Notes: a model not told the origin generated them from the letters alone. A stretch of DNA of 6,543 bases from an uncultured archaeon (GCA_938017915.1 CALIKW010000051.1:1-6543); one strand, 5' to 3'; positions 1 to 4,547 are shown, numbered from the stretch's first letter. Made by a program: numbers and translations.

Positions 1-1251
1 CCACTTTGAAAAGTTTTTTCTTTCATAAATTTCTAGTAGCGTGCCAATCCAATAAGTAGAAAGAACTAGCAAAACATAAGGAAAGAAAAATATGAAGGCT
101 ATTATGTTGTAAAAGCTTAAATCAGAAAATCTGAAGAGTGAGTAGAAGTTAAAAGTTATGCTAAGAAGAAAAACTATTATTGTTAGAAGAAGTAATGGAG
201 TTAGAGCATAAGCTCCAATAAAAGTTTTGTAAATTAGCTCAATCATTCCAAAAATTGTAAACCAATTTAAAAAATATTTTAAAACTTCGAATGAAAAGAA
301 ATTTCCGTATGCAACAAAGTAAGTTAAATAACCATTAACGATTTGGTAAAGAGTTAAGGGCAAGTAGAGGAAGGAGTGAAAATACCAGTAAAGTTGAATT
401 GGGATAGAGAAAAAACTAACTCCTATATACTTCTTGCTGAACAAAAGTTTATTGTGCTTTTTCACAACTTGTAAAGTTCCCCTAATCCATCTTACTCTTT
501 GCCTTATAAAACCTTTAAGGGTTTGAGGAACTTTTGTATAAGCAATTGCATCAGCCATCCTTATATCAAATCCAGCATTTCTTAAGTAGAAAGAAATGTC
601 AAAATCTTCCACAGGAGTATCTCCCTTAAAACCACCAATTTTTTTTATAGCAGTTTTTCTAAAAGCACAGAATCCAGGTAAAATACACAAGCCATTTGCC
701 TTATCACAAACCTTTTTCCACCCAGAACCTACAGCATAATCAAAAGACTGAAACCAGGATAAAAAGCTTTTTGACCTTTGAACTCTTAGAACAGAAGCTA
801 CTCCACCAACCTTTCTTTCTTTAAAAGGCTGAACTATTTTTTTAAGAGCATCTTTTTCTATTTTAGTGTCAGCATCCAATACAACTATTATTCCGAACCT
901 AGAAGCTTTAACACCCAAATTTATGGCTCTTGCTTTTCCTTGATGCTTGCTCTTAATAAGTTTTATAATTTTATTCTTTCTTGCTAATTCTTTAACTATT
1001 TCCCCAGTTTTATCCCTAGACCCATCATCAACAACTATTATTTCTCTTTTATTCGGATATTCTGCATTTAAAACGCTTTCCAAAGTACTCAATATGTTTT
1101 CTTCTTCATTATGTGCAGGGATTATTATTGAAATTGGAGGGAAAAATCTTCCTTTTATTTTTTTCTTTGGCAATAAGATTAGGATAAGCCAAGAAGCATA
1201 AATTATTATAAGCAAAATCGTTATTGCTATAAGAAGATTTTCAATTAACAT
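1..1251 (-). CDS. Processive-type family 2 glycosyltransferase, membrane-bound (3' end beyond window)
   Basis: Probable membrane glycosyltransferase that adds sugars from a nucleotide-sugar donor to a growing polysaccharide at the cytoplasmic face. The 417 visible residues start at ATG 1251 and run off the left edge without a stop. Residues 2-27 form a membrane anchor. The GT-A domain follows: PAHNEE at 45-50, VDDGS at 74-78, the metal-binding DAD at 126-128, the acceptor-site ED at 215-216, and QRVRW at 251-255, which fits the Q(Q/R)xRW motif of processive synthases (cellulose, hyaluronan, poly-N-acetylglucosamine). After about residue 276 come several hydrophobic stretches (about 277-305, 327-347, 350-370, 380-405), as expected for a synthase that also moves its product through the membrane. 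The visible length is close to that of a full member, so little is probably missing. It is divergent from the thioredoxin-like gene, 37 bases away. The exact polymer cannot be told; a non-processive glycolipid enzyme is possible. Confidence 0.93.
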   Translation of the reverse strand, partial: MLIENLLIAITILLIIIYASWLILILLPKKKIKGRFFPPISIIIPAHNEEENILSTLESVLNAEYPNKREIIVVDDGSRDKTGEIVKELARKNKIIKLIKSKHQGKARAINLGVKASRFGIIVVLDADTKIEKDALKKIVQPFKERKVGGVASVLRVQRSKSFLSWFQSFDYAVGSGWKKVCDKANGLCILPGFCAFRKTAIKKIGGFKGDTPVEDFDISFYLRNAGFDIRMADAIAYTKVPQTLKGFIRQRVRWIRGTLQVVKKHNKLLFSKKYIGVSFFSIPIQLYWYFHSFLYLPLTLYQIVNGYLTYFVAYGNFFSFEVLKYFLNWFTIFGMIELIYKTFIGAYALTPLLLLTIIVFLLSITFNFYSLFRFSDLSFYNIIAFIFFFPYVLLVLSTYWIGTLLEIYERKNFSKW

Positions 1252-1288
1252 CAATTGAATAAATACTTTTAAAATTAATAAAAATATC
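1252..1288. promoter_or_regulatory. Shared divergent promoter region, glycosyltransferase / thioredoxin-like gene
   Basis: These 37 bases are all that separates two divergent start codons, so both promoters must lie here or inside the genes. The region is almost entirely A and T, with the self-complementary TTTTAAAA at 1267-1274. AATAAATAC lies about 24-31 bases before the rightward ATG at 1289, which suits a TATA box for a leaderless transcript. TTTTAAAA is 16-23 bases before the leftward ATG, slightly close for the same role. No Shine-Dalgarno sequence is seen. This is inferred from position and composition only. Confidence 0.4.
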
Positions 1289-1942
1289 ATGGTAAGTTTA
1301 AGAAAAGTTTATTTGATTGCTGGAATAATTTCTCTAATACTTTATCTTGCAGGTTTATTTACAGGCTATTTTTTTCAGAGAGTTGTTTTTGGTGAAGTAG
1401 AGAAAAATATAGAAAAGTTGAAAAAGGATTTAGAGAATGCTCAGCTAGAATACATGTTCTTAACTCTTAAAGCTAAAGGAAGCTGCCAAATTCTCTCTTC
1501 TCTAACGAACGAATTAACTTCAAGGCTTTATTTTGTACTTAATGAGCTTATAAAGTTAGAGGGAAGTCAAGACCAAAAGGTTATGGAAGTTAAGAAGGAT
1601 TATACAATGCTTGCAATAAGAACTTGGATTTTAAAGAGTAATACAAAGGAGATTTGTGAGGAAGATGTTTTACCAGTTTTATATTTTTATTCAATCCCTT
1701 GCGAAGATTGTTTAAAGCAAGGAAAAATTTTGGATGAAATCAAAATTATGTATCCTGAAAAGGTTTTAACATTTACAATAGATTCAGGAGTAAATTTGCC
1801 AATAGTTCAAACTTTGATTAAATCCTACAATATAACAAAAACTCCTGCTTTAATAATAGAAGAGCAAGTTTACCAAGGAATTTTGAGTAAAGAAGAGCTT
1901 AAGAGCATAATCTGCTCAAGACTTAAAAATGTTGCATGCTAA
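1289..1942 (+). CDS. Membrane-anchored thioredoxin-like protein with CxxC
   Basis: Probable thiol-disulfide oxidoreductase acting outside the cell membrane. Residues 8-28 form one membrane segment preceded by K/R-containing MVSLRK, so by the positive-inside rule the rest faces out. Residues 35-60 are charged and heptad-like, probably a short coiled coil. From about residue 128 the sequence reads as a thioredoxin fold: strand VLPVLYFYS, active site C138-E-D-C141, and the cis-proline segment T185-P186 followed by ALIIEE. Four more cysteines (66, 123, 209, 217) could form structural disulfides; C66 and C123 lie between the anchor and the thioredoxin domain. At 217 residues it is much longer than plain thioredoxin because of the N-terminal region, which I do not recognise. 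ATG 1289 is the first start and has a TATA-like sequence at leaderless distance. The gene converges on pth2 with overlapping stop codons. Whether it oxidises, reduces or isomerises disulfides is not shown by the sequence. Confidence 0.85.
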   Translation: MVSLRKVYLIAGIISLILYLAGLFTGYFFQRVVFGEVEKNIEKLKKDLENAQLEYMFLTLKAKGSCQILSSLTNELTSRLYFVLNELIKLEGSQDQKVMEVKKDYTMLAIRTWILKSNTKEICEEDVLPVLYFYSIPCEDCLKQGKILDEIKIMYPEKVLTFTIDSGVNLPIVQTLIKSYNITKTPALIIEEQVYQGILSKEELKSIICSRLKNVAC

Positions 1943-2280
1943 AGCAATTTTAAATTTCCTGTAAGCTCGTCTATTTTATTTTCTTTTTCAGGTCCTATAG
2001 CTAAACAAATTATTTCTCCTTTTTTTACTTGAGTTAATCCAGCATCTTTAGTTAAAAAACAAGGCAGGCTTTTTCTCTTAGCCTTTTCGTAAATTTCTTT
2101 TAATTCTCTTAGATTTTCAACTTTTAGAACAACTTTCTTTGCTCCATTCTTTTCCCATTTTTTCACAATTTCCTTATTCGCAAGTTTTAATGCAGCTAAG
2201 GAAGCATGAGCAGCATGCGCAGCAATTTTTCCTTTACCTATTTTCAAATCTTTTCTAAAAATTATAACTTGCTTGTACAT
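1939..2280 (-). CDS. pth2: Peptidyl-tRNA hydrolase, archaeal/eukaryotic type (Pth2)
   Basis: Cytoplasmic enzyme that cleaves the ester bond of peptidyl-tRNAs dropped from ribosomes, freeing the tRNA. The 113-residue product matches the usual single-domain archaeal length. Family hallmarks are GKGKIAAHAAHASLAAL at 15-31, the nucleotide-handling and catalytic strand-loop KDAGLTQ at 78-84 (family form KDAGRTQ, here with leucine for arginine) and ICLAIGP at 91-97. I start it at ATG 2280 because MYKQVIIFRKDL is the normal Pth2 N-terminus. An upstream in-frame ATG at 2349 would add 23 residues that are just the out-of-frame 3' end of the preceding membrane-protein gene. The two genes share one base in TAATG (stop 2282-2280, start 2280-2278), so translational coupling is likely and pth2 probably depends on the promoter near 2808. 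Its TAG stop at 1941-1939 overlaps the TAA of the convergent thioredoxin-like gene. Confidence 0.96.
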   Translation of the reverse strand: MYKQVIIFRKDLKIGKGKIAAHAAHASLAALKLANKEIVKKWEKNGAKKVVLKVENLRELKEIYEKAKRKSLPCFLTKDAGLTQVKKGEIICLAIGPEKENKIDELTGNLKLL

Positions 2281-2786
2281 TACATCATTCCTAGCCAAAT
2301 CATAAATTGAGGTAGAGCAAAATAACTTAGGTAAGCTATCAAAACACATCTAGTTGTCTTTCCTATGAAAACACCAAGCAAAAATTTTTTTATATCATAA
2401 TTCCCAACACCTGCAGAAATTCCTATTATGTCGAATGGAAATGGAATAAAAGCTGCTATGGGTAAAATCCAAAATCCGTGCTTTTCAAACAATTCTTTCA
2501 AAAATTTAACAGTTTTACTAACTTTCTTGTTAACTTTTTTCTCTATTATTTCTTTACCTCCAAACCCAACTAAGTACCCTGTTATTTCCCCCAAAGTTGC
2601 ACCAAAGCCCGCTGAAACACCAACTATAAAAGGATGAAGACCCAAGCCAATTGCAGCAAACGAAATTACTGCATCAAGTGGAAATGGTATGAAAATGGTT
2701 GATGTTCCTGCCAAGCTTGCAGCAAAAATCCCAAAATAGGAAAAAGTTCTTATTAGCCAAATAAAGAAATTAGAAACTTCGATCAT
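2280..2786 (-). CDS. VTT/DedA-type membrane protein (YqaA-like, SNARE-associated family)
   Basis: Integral membrane protein of 168 residues with the VTT/SNARE-associated (PF09335-like) pattern. Relatives are linked to lipid scrambling, carrier-lipid or proton-coupled transport and envelope integrity; the substrate here is unknown. Visible marks are IFIPFPLDAV at 31-40 in the first re-entrant region, GATLGEITGYLVG at 62-74, AFIPFPFDIIGISAG at 112-126 in the second re-entrant region, then a membrane helix beginning DIKKF and ending in GKTTR at 142-146. Membrane spans are approximately 8-30, 40-75, 104-128 and 133-160. The arginine found before the second P-x-x-P segment in typical DedA proteins (GR at 110-111 in the paralogue at 3931-4491) is replaced here by alanines, so its transport chemistry may differ. 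ATG 2786 is the natural start. The stop overlaps the pth2 start, forming a two-gene operon; the pairing has no obvious functional link beyond shared expression. Confidence 0.85.
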   Translation of the reverse strand: MIEVSNFFIWLIRTFSYFGIFAASLAGTSTIFIPFPLDAVISFAAIGLGLHPFIVGVSAGFGATLGEITGYLVGFGGKEIIEKKVNKKVSKTVKFLKELFEKHGFWILPIAAFIPFPFDIIGISAGVGNYDIKKFLLGVFIGKTTRCVLIAYLSYFALPQFMIWLGMM

Positions 2787-2806
2787 AATTTAAATTTCTT
2801 TTTGAA

Positions 2807-2825
2807 CTTTAAATTCTATTTAAGC
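2807..2825. promoter_or_regulatory. Paired TATA-like elements between divergent genes
   Basis: The 60-base gap between the DedA-type gene (start 2786) and the DJ-1 gene (start 2847) contains CTTTAAAT (2807-2814) and ATTTAAG (2818-2824), an almost perfect inverted pair. TATTTAAG (2817-2824) is 23-30 bases before the rightward ATG. The reverse of CTTTAAAT is 21-28 bases before the leftward ATG. Both distances suit an archaeal TATA box for leaderless mRNA. No Shine-Dalgarno sequence is visible for either gene. Inferred from spacing and sequence only. Confidence 0.5.
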
Positions 2826-2846
2826 TTAGCAAAATAAAATTTAATT

Positions 2847-3380
2847 ATGAAGATTTTGGTTCCATTGGCAAACGGATTTGAGGATATAGAGGCATTTACC
2901 GTTATAGACATTTTGAGAAGGGCTGGAATAGAGGTTGATATTATTGGTGTTCCAGGCAATATAATAACAAGTAAAGTTGGGGTAAGAGTTATAGTTGATA
3001 AGAATTTGAAAGATGTTAAAGTTGAAGAATATGATGGAATAATTCTGCCAGGAGGGGATCCTGGGTATAAGAATTTAGAAAAATCAAAGGAAATAATAGA
3101 TATAATTAAAAAGATGGATGAGAGAAAAAAGCTTATAGCTGCTATTTGTGCCTCCCCTTCAATTCTTGCTAAGATTGGGTTATTAGATGATAAGAAAGCA
3201 ACGATTTATCCTGGCATGGAGAAATTGCTTCCTCATCCAAGAGATGAAAGGGTTGTAATAGATAAAAATGTTATAACATCCCAAGGTCCTGGAACTGCGA
3301 TTGAGTTTTCCTTAAAAATTGTTGAGTACCTTTCTGGAAAACAAAAAGCTTTAGCTCTGAGAAAGGCTTTGGTAGTTTGA
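2847..3380 (+). CDS. DJ-1/PfpI family protein (YajL/ThiJ-like)
   Basis: Cytoplasmic protein of 177 residues, the usual length of single-domain DJ-1 proteins. Members include protein and metabolite repair or glyoxalase-type enzymes, oxidative-stress chaperones and PfpI-type proteins. The N-terminus reads MKILVPLANGFEDIEA with E15 at the position of the conserved glutamate that hydrogen-bonds the reactive cysteine. PGGDPGY at 68-74 is the conserved glycine-rich loop, AAICASPSILAKIGLL at 98-113 is the nucleophile elbow with C101, and QGPGTAIEFSLKIVE at 146-160 is the C-terminal family signature. The body resembles human DJ-1 and bacterial YajL more than the protease-like PfpI branch, because TIYPGME (119-125) stands where PfpI proteins carry their histidine. 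ATG 2847 has a TATA-like box at leaderless distance. The next gene starts at the base after its TGA stop, so it heads a small operon. Which reaction it performs cannot be told from sequence. Confidence 0.92.
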   Translation: MKILVPLANGFEDIEAFTVIDILRRAGIEVDIIGVPGNIITSKVGVRVIVDKNLKDVKVEEYDGIILPGGDPGYKNLEKSKEIIDIIKKMDERKKLIAAICASPSILAKIGLLDDKKATIYPGMEKLLPHPRDERVVIDKNVITSQGPGTAIEFSLKIVEYLSGKQKALALRKALVV

Positions 3381-3590
3381 ATGAACGTAGAAAAAAAGAT
3401 ATTGAGAGAAATTGGTCGAAAGCAAGTTTTGAGAAAGTCTGAAATAAAAAACTTTTTAAAAGATAAAGAAAGGGAAAAAGTTGAAAAAATAATAAAGAAA
3501 TTAATAGATAAAGGTTTAATAGTTAATCTTCCATTTATAGAAAGTTGTGTGGCAATAACACAGAAGGGGATGAGAGAATTAGAAAAGTAG
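3381..3590 (+). CDS. Mini winged-helix DNA-binding-type protein
   Basis: A 69-residue, very basic protein that reads as a single winged helix-turn-helix domain. A first helix at about 3-12 (VEKKILREIG) is followed by a helix at 18-27 (LRKSEIKNFL), a longer recognition-type helix at 31-45 and a wing with ITQKGMRELEK at 59-69, the pattern that closes many MarR/PadR/ArsR-like domains. It is probably a DNA-binding regulator; no ligand-binding or dimerisation region is present. It starts directly after the DJ-1 stop (TGA then ATG, no gap), so it is cotranscribed and likely coupled. The coding frame of the following membrane segment overlaps its 3' end in the -1 frame. The domain assignment is by pattern and not to a named family. 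Confidence 0.7.
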   Translation: MNVEKKILREIGRKQVLRKSEIKNFLKDKEREKVEKIIKKLIDKGLIVNLPFIESCVAITQKGMRELEK

Positions 3591-3598
3591 AAAAGGCT

Positions 3599-3754
3599 TT
3601 GAAAGATGCTTTGATAGGAGTAATAATTTTGCTTATAATTTACTTTATTTCAGACATTTGCTCCTCTTATATAAATGTTTGTGTCCAAGTGAATGGAAAT
3701 TATGTATGTAAACTTGAGCCGATAATTAACTTGATTCCAAAAATTTCTAAGTAA
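3599..3754 (+). CDS. Small single-pass membrane protein with three outer cysteines
   Basis: About 51 residues from TTG 3599. MKDAL is followed by a strongly hydrophobic segment (about 5-19) and a short tail carrying cysteines at 21, 28 and 37, which could form a disulfide if it lies outside the cell. I do not recognise a family. There is no ATG in the frame; TTG codons occur at 3545, 3599 and 3611. I prefer 3599, eight bases after the winged-helix stop, because the residues added by starting at 3545 merely mirror the winged-helix 3' end in another frame. The frame is open from 3545 without interruption, so a -1 frameshift near 3585 could instead join it to the winged-helix protein as one membrane-anchored regulator. 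Hydrophobic pattern and context support a real gene, but its short length keeps confidence moderate. Confidence 0.5.
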   Translation: MKDALIGVIILLIIYFISDICSSYINVCVQVNGNYVCKLEPIINLIPKISK

Positions 3755-3823
3755 AAGTTAATGAGAAAAATTAAAAAATTCATAAACACATATGAAAAAT
3801 TAAAGCCCCGTGGTGTAGCGGCC

Positions 3824-3835
3824 AAATTCCCGTAA
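3824..3835 (+). other. tRNA-Gln intron 1, D loop, 12 nt
   Basis: Removing these 12 bases restores the D loop AGCGGCCAA and the D-stem partner GCAT. Placement is ambiguous by two bases because of flanking A's. I chose it because GCGG (3818-3821) pairs with CCGT (3830-3833, one G-T pair), placing bulges CC|A and AA|A at the cuts. An A-A mismatch (3817/3837) separates this helix from the D stem, and there is no inner helix, so it is a relaxed BHB. Confidence 0.8.
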
Positions 3836-3853
3836 AAGCATACCGGGCTTTGG

Positions 3854-3884
3854 TCTAAACCAAAGCTTTGAATTGATGAAAGAA
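3854..3884 (+). other. tRNA-Gln intron 2, anticodon loop at canonical 37/38, 31 nt
   Basis: This intron lies at the usual archaeal site one base 3' of the anticodon. The central four-base helix is CTTT (3848-3851) with AAAG (3879-3882). It stacks directly on the anticodon stem and is flanked by bulges GG|T (3852-3854) and AA|A (3883-3885). The inner helix is weak, beginning with C3855-G3878. A competing seven-base hairpin, CTTTGGT (3848-3854) with ACCAAAG (3859-3865), would hide the anticodon and the 5' splice site. Confidence 0.9.
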
Positions 3885-3905
3885 ACCCGGTGACGGCGGT
3901 TCGAA

Positions 3906-3919
3906 ATTTAAGACGAAAA
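3906..3919 (+). other. tRNA-Gln intron 3, T loop 59/60, 14 nt
   Basis: Removing these bases restores the T loop TTCGAAT. The BHB is clean: the T stem is the outer helix, TTCG (3900-3903) pairs perfectly with CGAA (3914-3917), and bulges AA|A (3904-3906) and AA|T (3918-3920) sit on each side. A minimal inner stem (T3907-A3913, T3908-G3912) closes a three-base loop. Other equal-length placements are possible by sequence alone, but this is the one the pairing supports. Confidence 0.87.
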
Positions 3920-3930
3920 TCCGCCCGGGG

Positions 3931-4491
3931 CTACTTTTTAATCGTTTTTTCTATAAGTGGTGGGAGAGCCAAAAAAGTGAGGAAGCAGGCTATGGTTAAG
4001 TAAATGTTTTTTGATAGAGAAACCAAAAAACCAAATGAAGAAAGCAGGAAGCATCTTGGTATAGAGCCTATAAGAGTAAGGATAAAAAATTTTTTCATGT
4101 TCATTTTTCCCAAGCCAGAGCCTATAGAAAAAATTTTGTACGGGATAAAAGGGACTATTCTTCCTATAAGTATGGAAACATCACCCCACTTTTTAAACCA
4201 ATTTTCCACAAATTTTAAATTTTTTGGGTCAACAAGAAAGTACTTTCCATATTTTTTCAGAAAGAGGTTTCCACTTTTCCCTATTTGATATCCCACTAAA
4301 GAGCCAAGGCTCGAGCCTATTCCACCAAAAATTCCTATTAACAAAGGAGAAATCCCCACTAAACCAGCTGAAACTAAAATAGCCTCTGAAGGAATCGGTA
4401 AAATACTTGATGAAAGAAAGGTACCAAGGACAATTCCGCCAAAGCTATAATTTTTAACAATTTCTTGAATAAAGTTTATCAGCTCAAGCAT
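3931..4491 (-). CDS. DedA family membrane protein
   Basis: Integral membrane protein of 186 residues with the full DedA/SNARE-associated pattern. The family contributes to envelope homeostasis and includes lipid scramblases, undecaprenyl-phosphate flippases and proton-dependent transporters; the substrate here is not known. Visible features are ILPIPSEAILVSAG at 30-43, where E36 occupies the acidic site of the first re-entrant loop, GSSLGSLVGYQIGKSG at 59-74, ILIGRIVPFIPYKIFSIGSG at 107-126 with R111 at the functionally important arginine position, and KKFFILTLIGSIPR at 133-146 ending in R146. The last hydrophobic helix is about 160-180. It is clearly paralogous to the protein at 2280-2786, sharing the order G-x-x-LG, GY, P-x-P, KKF and IG-x-x-x-R, but keeps more of the classical charged residues. 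ATG 4491 is the start. Its TAG stop (3933-3931) overlaps the last three bases of the facing tRNA-Gln gene. It diverges from the multidrug-export-family gene. Confidence 0.93.
   Translation of the reverse strand: MLELINFIQEIVKNYSFGGIVLGTFLSSSILPIPSEAILVSAGLVGISPLLIGIFGGIGSSLGSLVGYQIGKSGNLFLKKYGKYFLVDPKNLKFVENWFKKWGDVSILIGRIVPFIPYKIFSIGSGLGKMNMKKFFILTLIGSIPRCFLLSSFGFLVSLSKNIYLTIACFLTFLALPPLIEKTIKK
3935..3950 (+). terminator. Oligo-T terminator after tRNA-Gln
   Basis: T5 (3935-3939) and T6 (3945-3950) follow the tRNA by one base. Runs of T are typical archaeal transcription stop signals. They lie within the 3' coding end of the convergent DedA gene, where they encode lysines on the other strand, so they may be partly a coding coincidence. 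Confidence 0.5.
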
Positions 4492-4514
4492 AAAAATTAC
4501 TTTAAATTTTTCAA

Positions 4515-4532
4515 AACTTAAAAATTTAAGTT
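4515..4532. promoter_or_regulatory. Palindromic AT-rich element between divergent genes
   Basis: AACTTAAAAATTTAAGTT is a perfect inverted repeat with eight-base arms (4515-4522, 4525-4532) and a two-base centre, in the 56-base gap between starts at 4491 and 4548. Its TTAAA/TTTAA cores lie roughly 24-34 bases from both starts, as expected of a TATA box working in either direction. A regulator-binding palindrome is an alternative. Neither gene has a Shine-Dalgarno sequence. Confidence 0.45.
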
Positions 4533-4547
4533 CTAATAAACTATTTG

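Larger units (their letters stand above)
3804..3933 (+). tRNA. tRNA-Gln(UUG) with three introns
   Basis: Decodes CAA as glutamine. The cloverleaf was folded by hand. The acceptor AGCCCCG (3804-3810) pairs perfectly with CGGGGCT (3926-3932), with discriminator A3933 and no encoded CCA. T8-G9 are 3811-3812. The D stem is GTGT (3813-3816) with GCAT (3838-3841), including G-T pairs. The anticodon stem is CCGGG (3843-3847) with CCCGG (3886-3890), and TTG at 3850-3852 is the anticodon. The variable loop is TGAC. The T stem is GGCGG (3895-3899) with CCGCC (3921-3925). The precursor is 130 nt. Removing 12, 31 and 14 nt from the D, anticodon and T loops leaves a normal 73-nt tRNA with loops AGCGGCCAA, CTTTGGA and TTCGAAT. 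Nearly all-GC stems in an AT-rich genome point to a thermophile. A TATA-like AT run lies about 24-32 bases upstream (3772-3780). The final three bases overlap the stop codon of the facing DedA gene. Confidence 0.96.

Noticed and set aside
947..1201. Plus-strand open frame of 84 codons
   Set aside because: It is antisense to the glycosyltransferase, whose catalytic motifs VDDGS and PAHNEE are encoded there on the minus strand. Its translation is low-complexity.
2281..2349. Longer pth2 form starting at ATG 2349
   Set aside because: The 23 added residues come from the other frame of the upstream gene, and Pth2 proteins normally begin with the MYKQVII-like strand.
2428..2637. Plus-strand open frame of 69 codons
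   Set aside because: It lies wholly antisense to the DedA-type gene, which has recognisable family motifs across the same bases.
3545..3598. N-terminal extension of the small membrane protein from TTG 3545
   Set aside because: These 18 residues lie mostly over the winged-helix 3' end in another frame and look non-coding; a frameshift fusion is listed as a finding instead.
3761..3835. 24-codon ATG frame (begins MRKIKKFINTYEKLK) just after the small membrane protein
   Set aside because: It runs into the tRNA acceptor and D arm and ends in intron 1, which are fully explained as tRNA; no ribosome-binding site or homology.
3874..3879. TGATGA resembling a C box of a C/D guide RNA in tRNA intron 2
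   Set aside because: No CTGA D box follows, there is no second box pair, and the 31-nt intron is too short for a C/D RNA like that in archaeal tRNA-Trp introns.
4004..4288. Plus-strand open frame of 94 codons
   Set aside because: It is antisense to the second DedA gene and its product has no domain-like pattern.
4545..4547. TTG start one codon before ATG for the multidrug-export-family gene
   Set aside because: The ATG at 4548 follows immediately and is the stronger start; only one residue changes.
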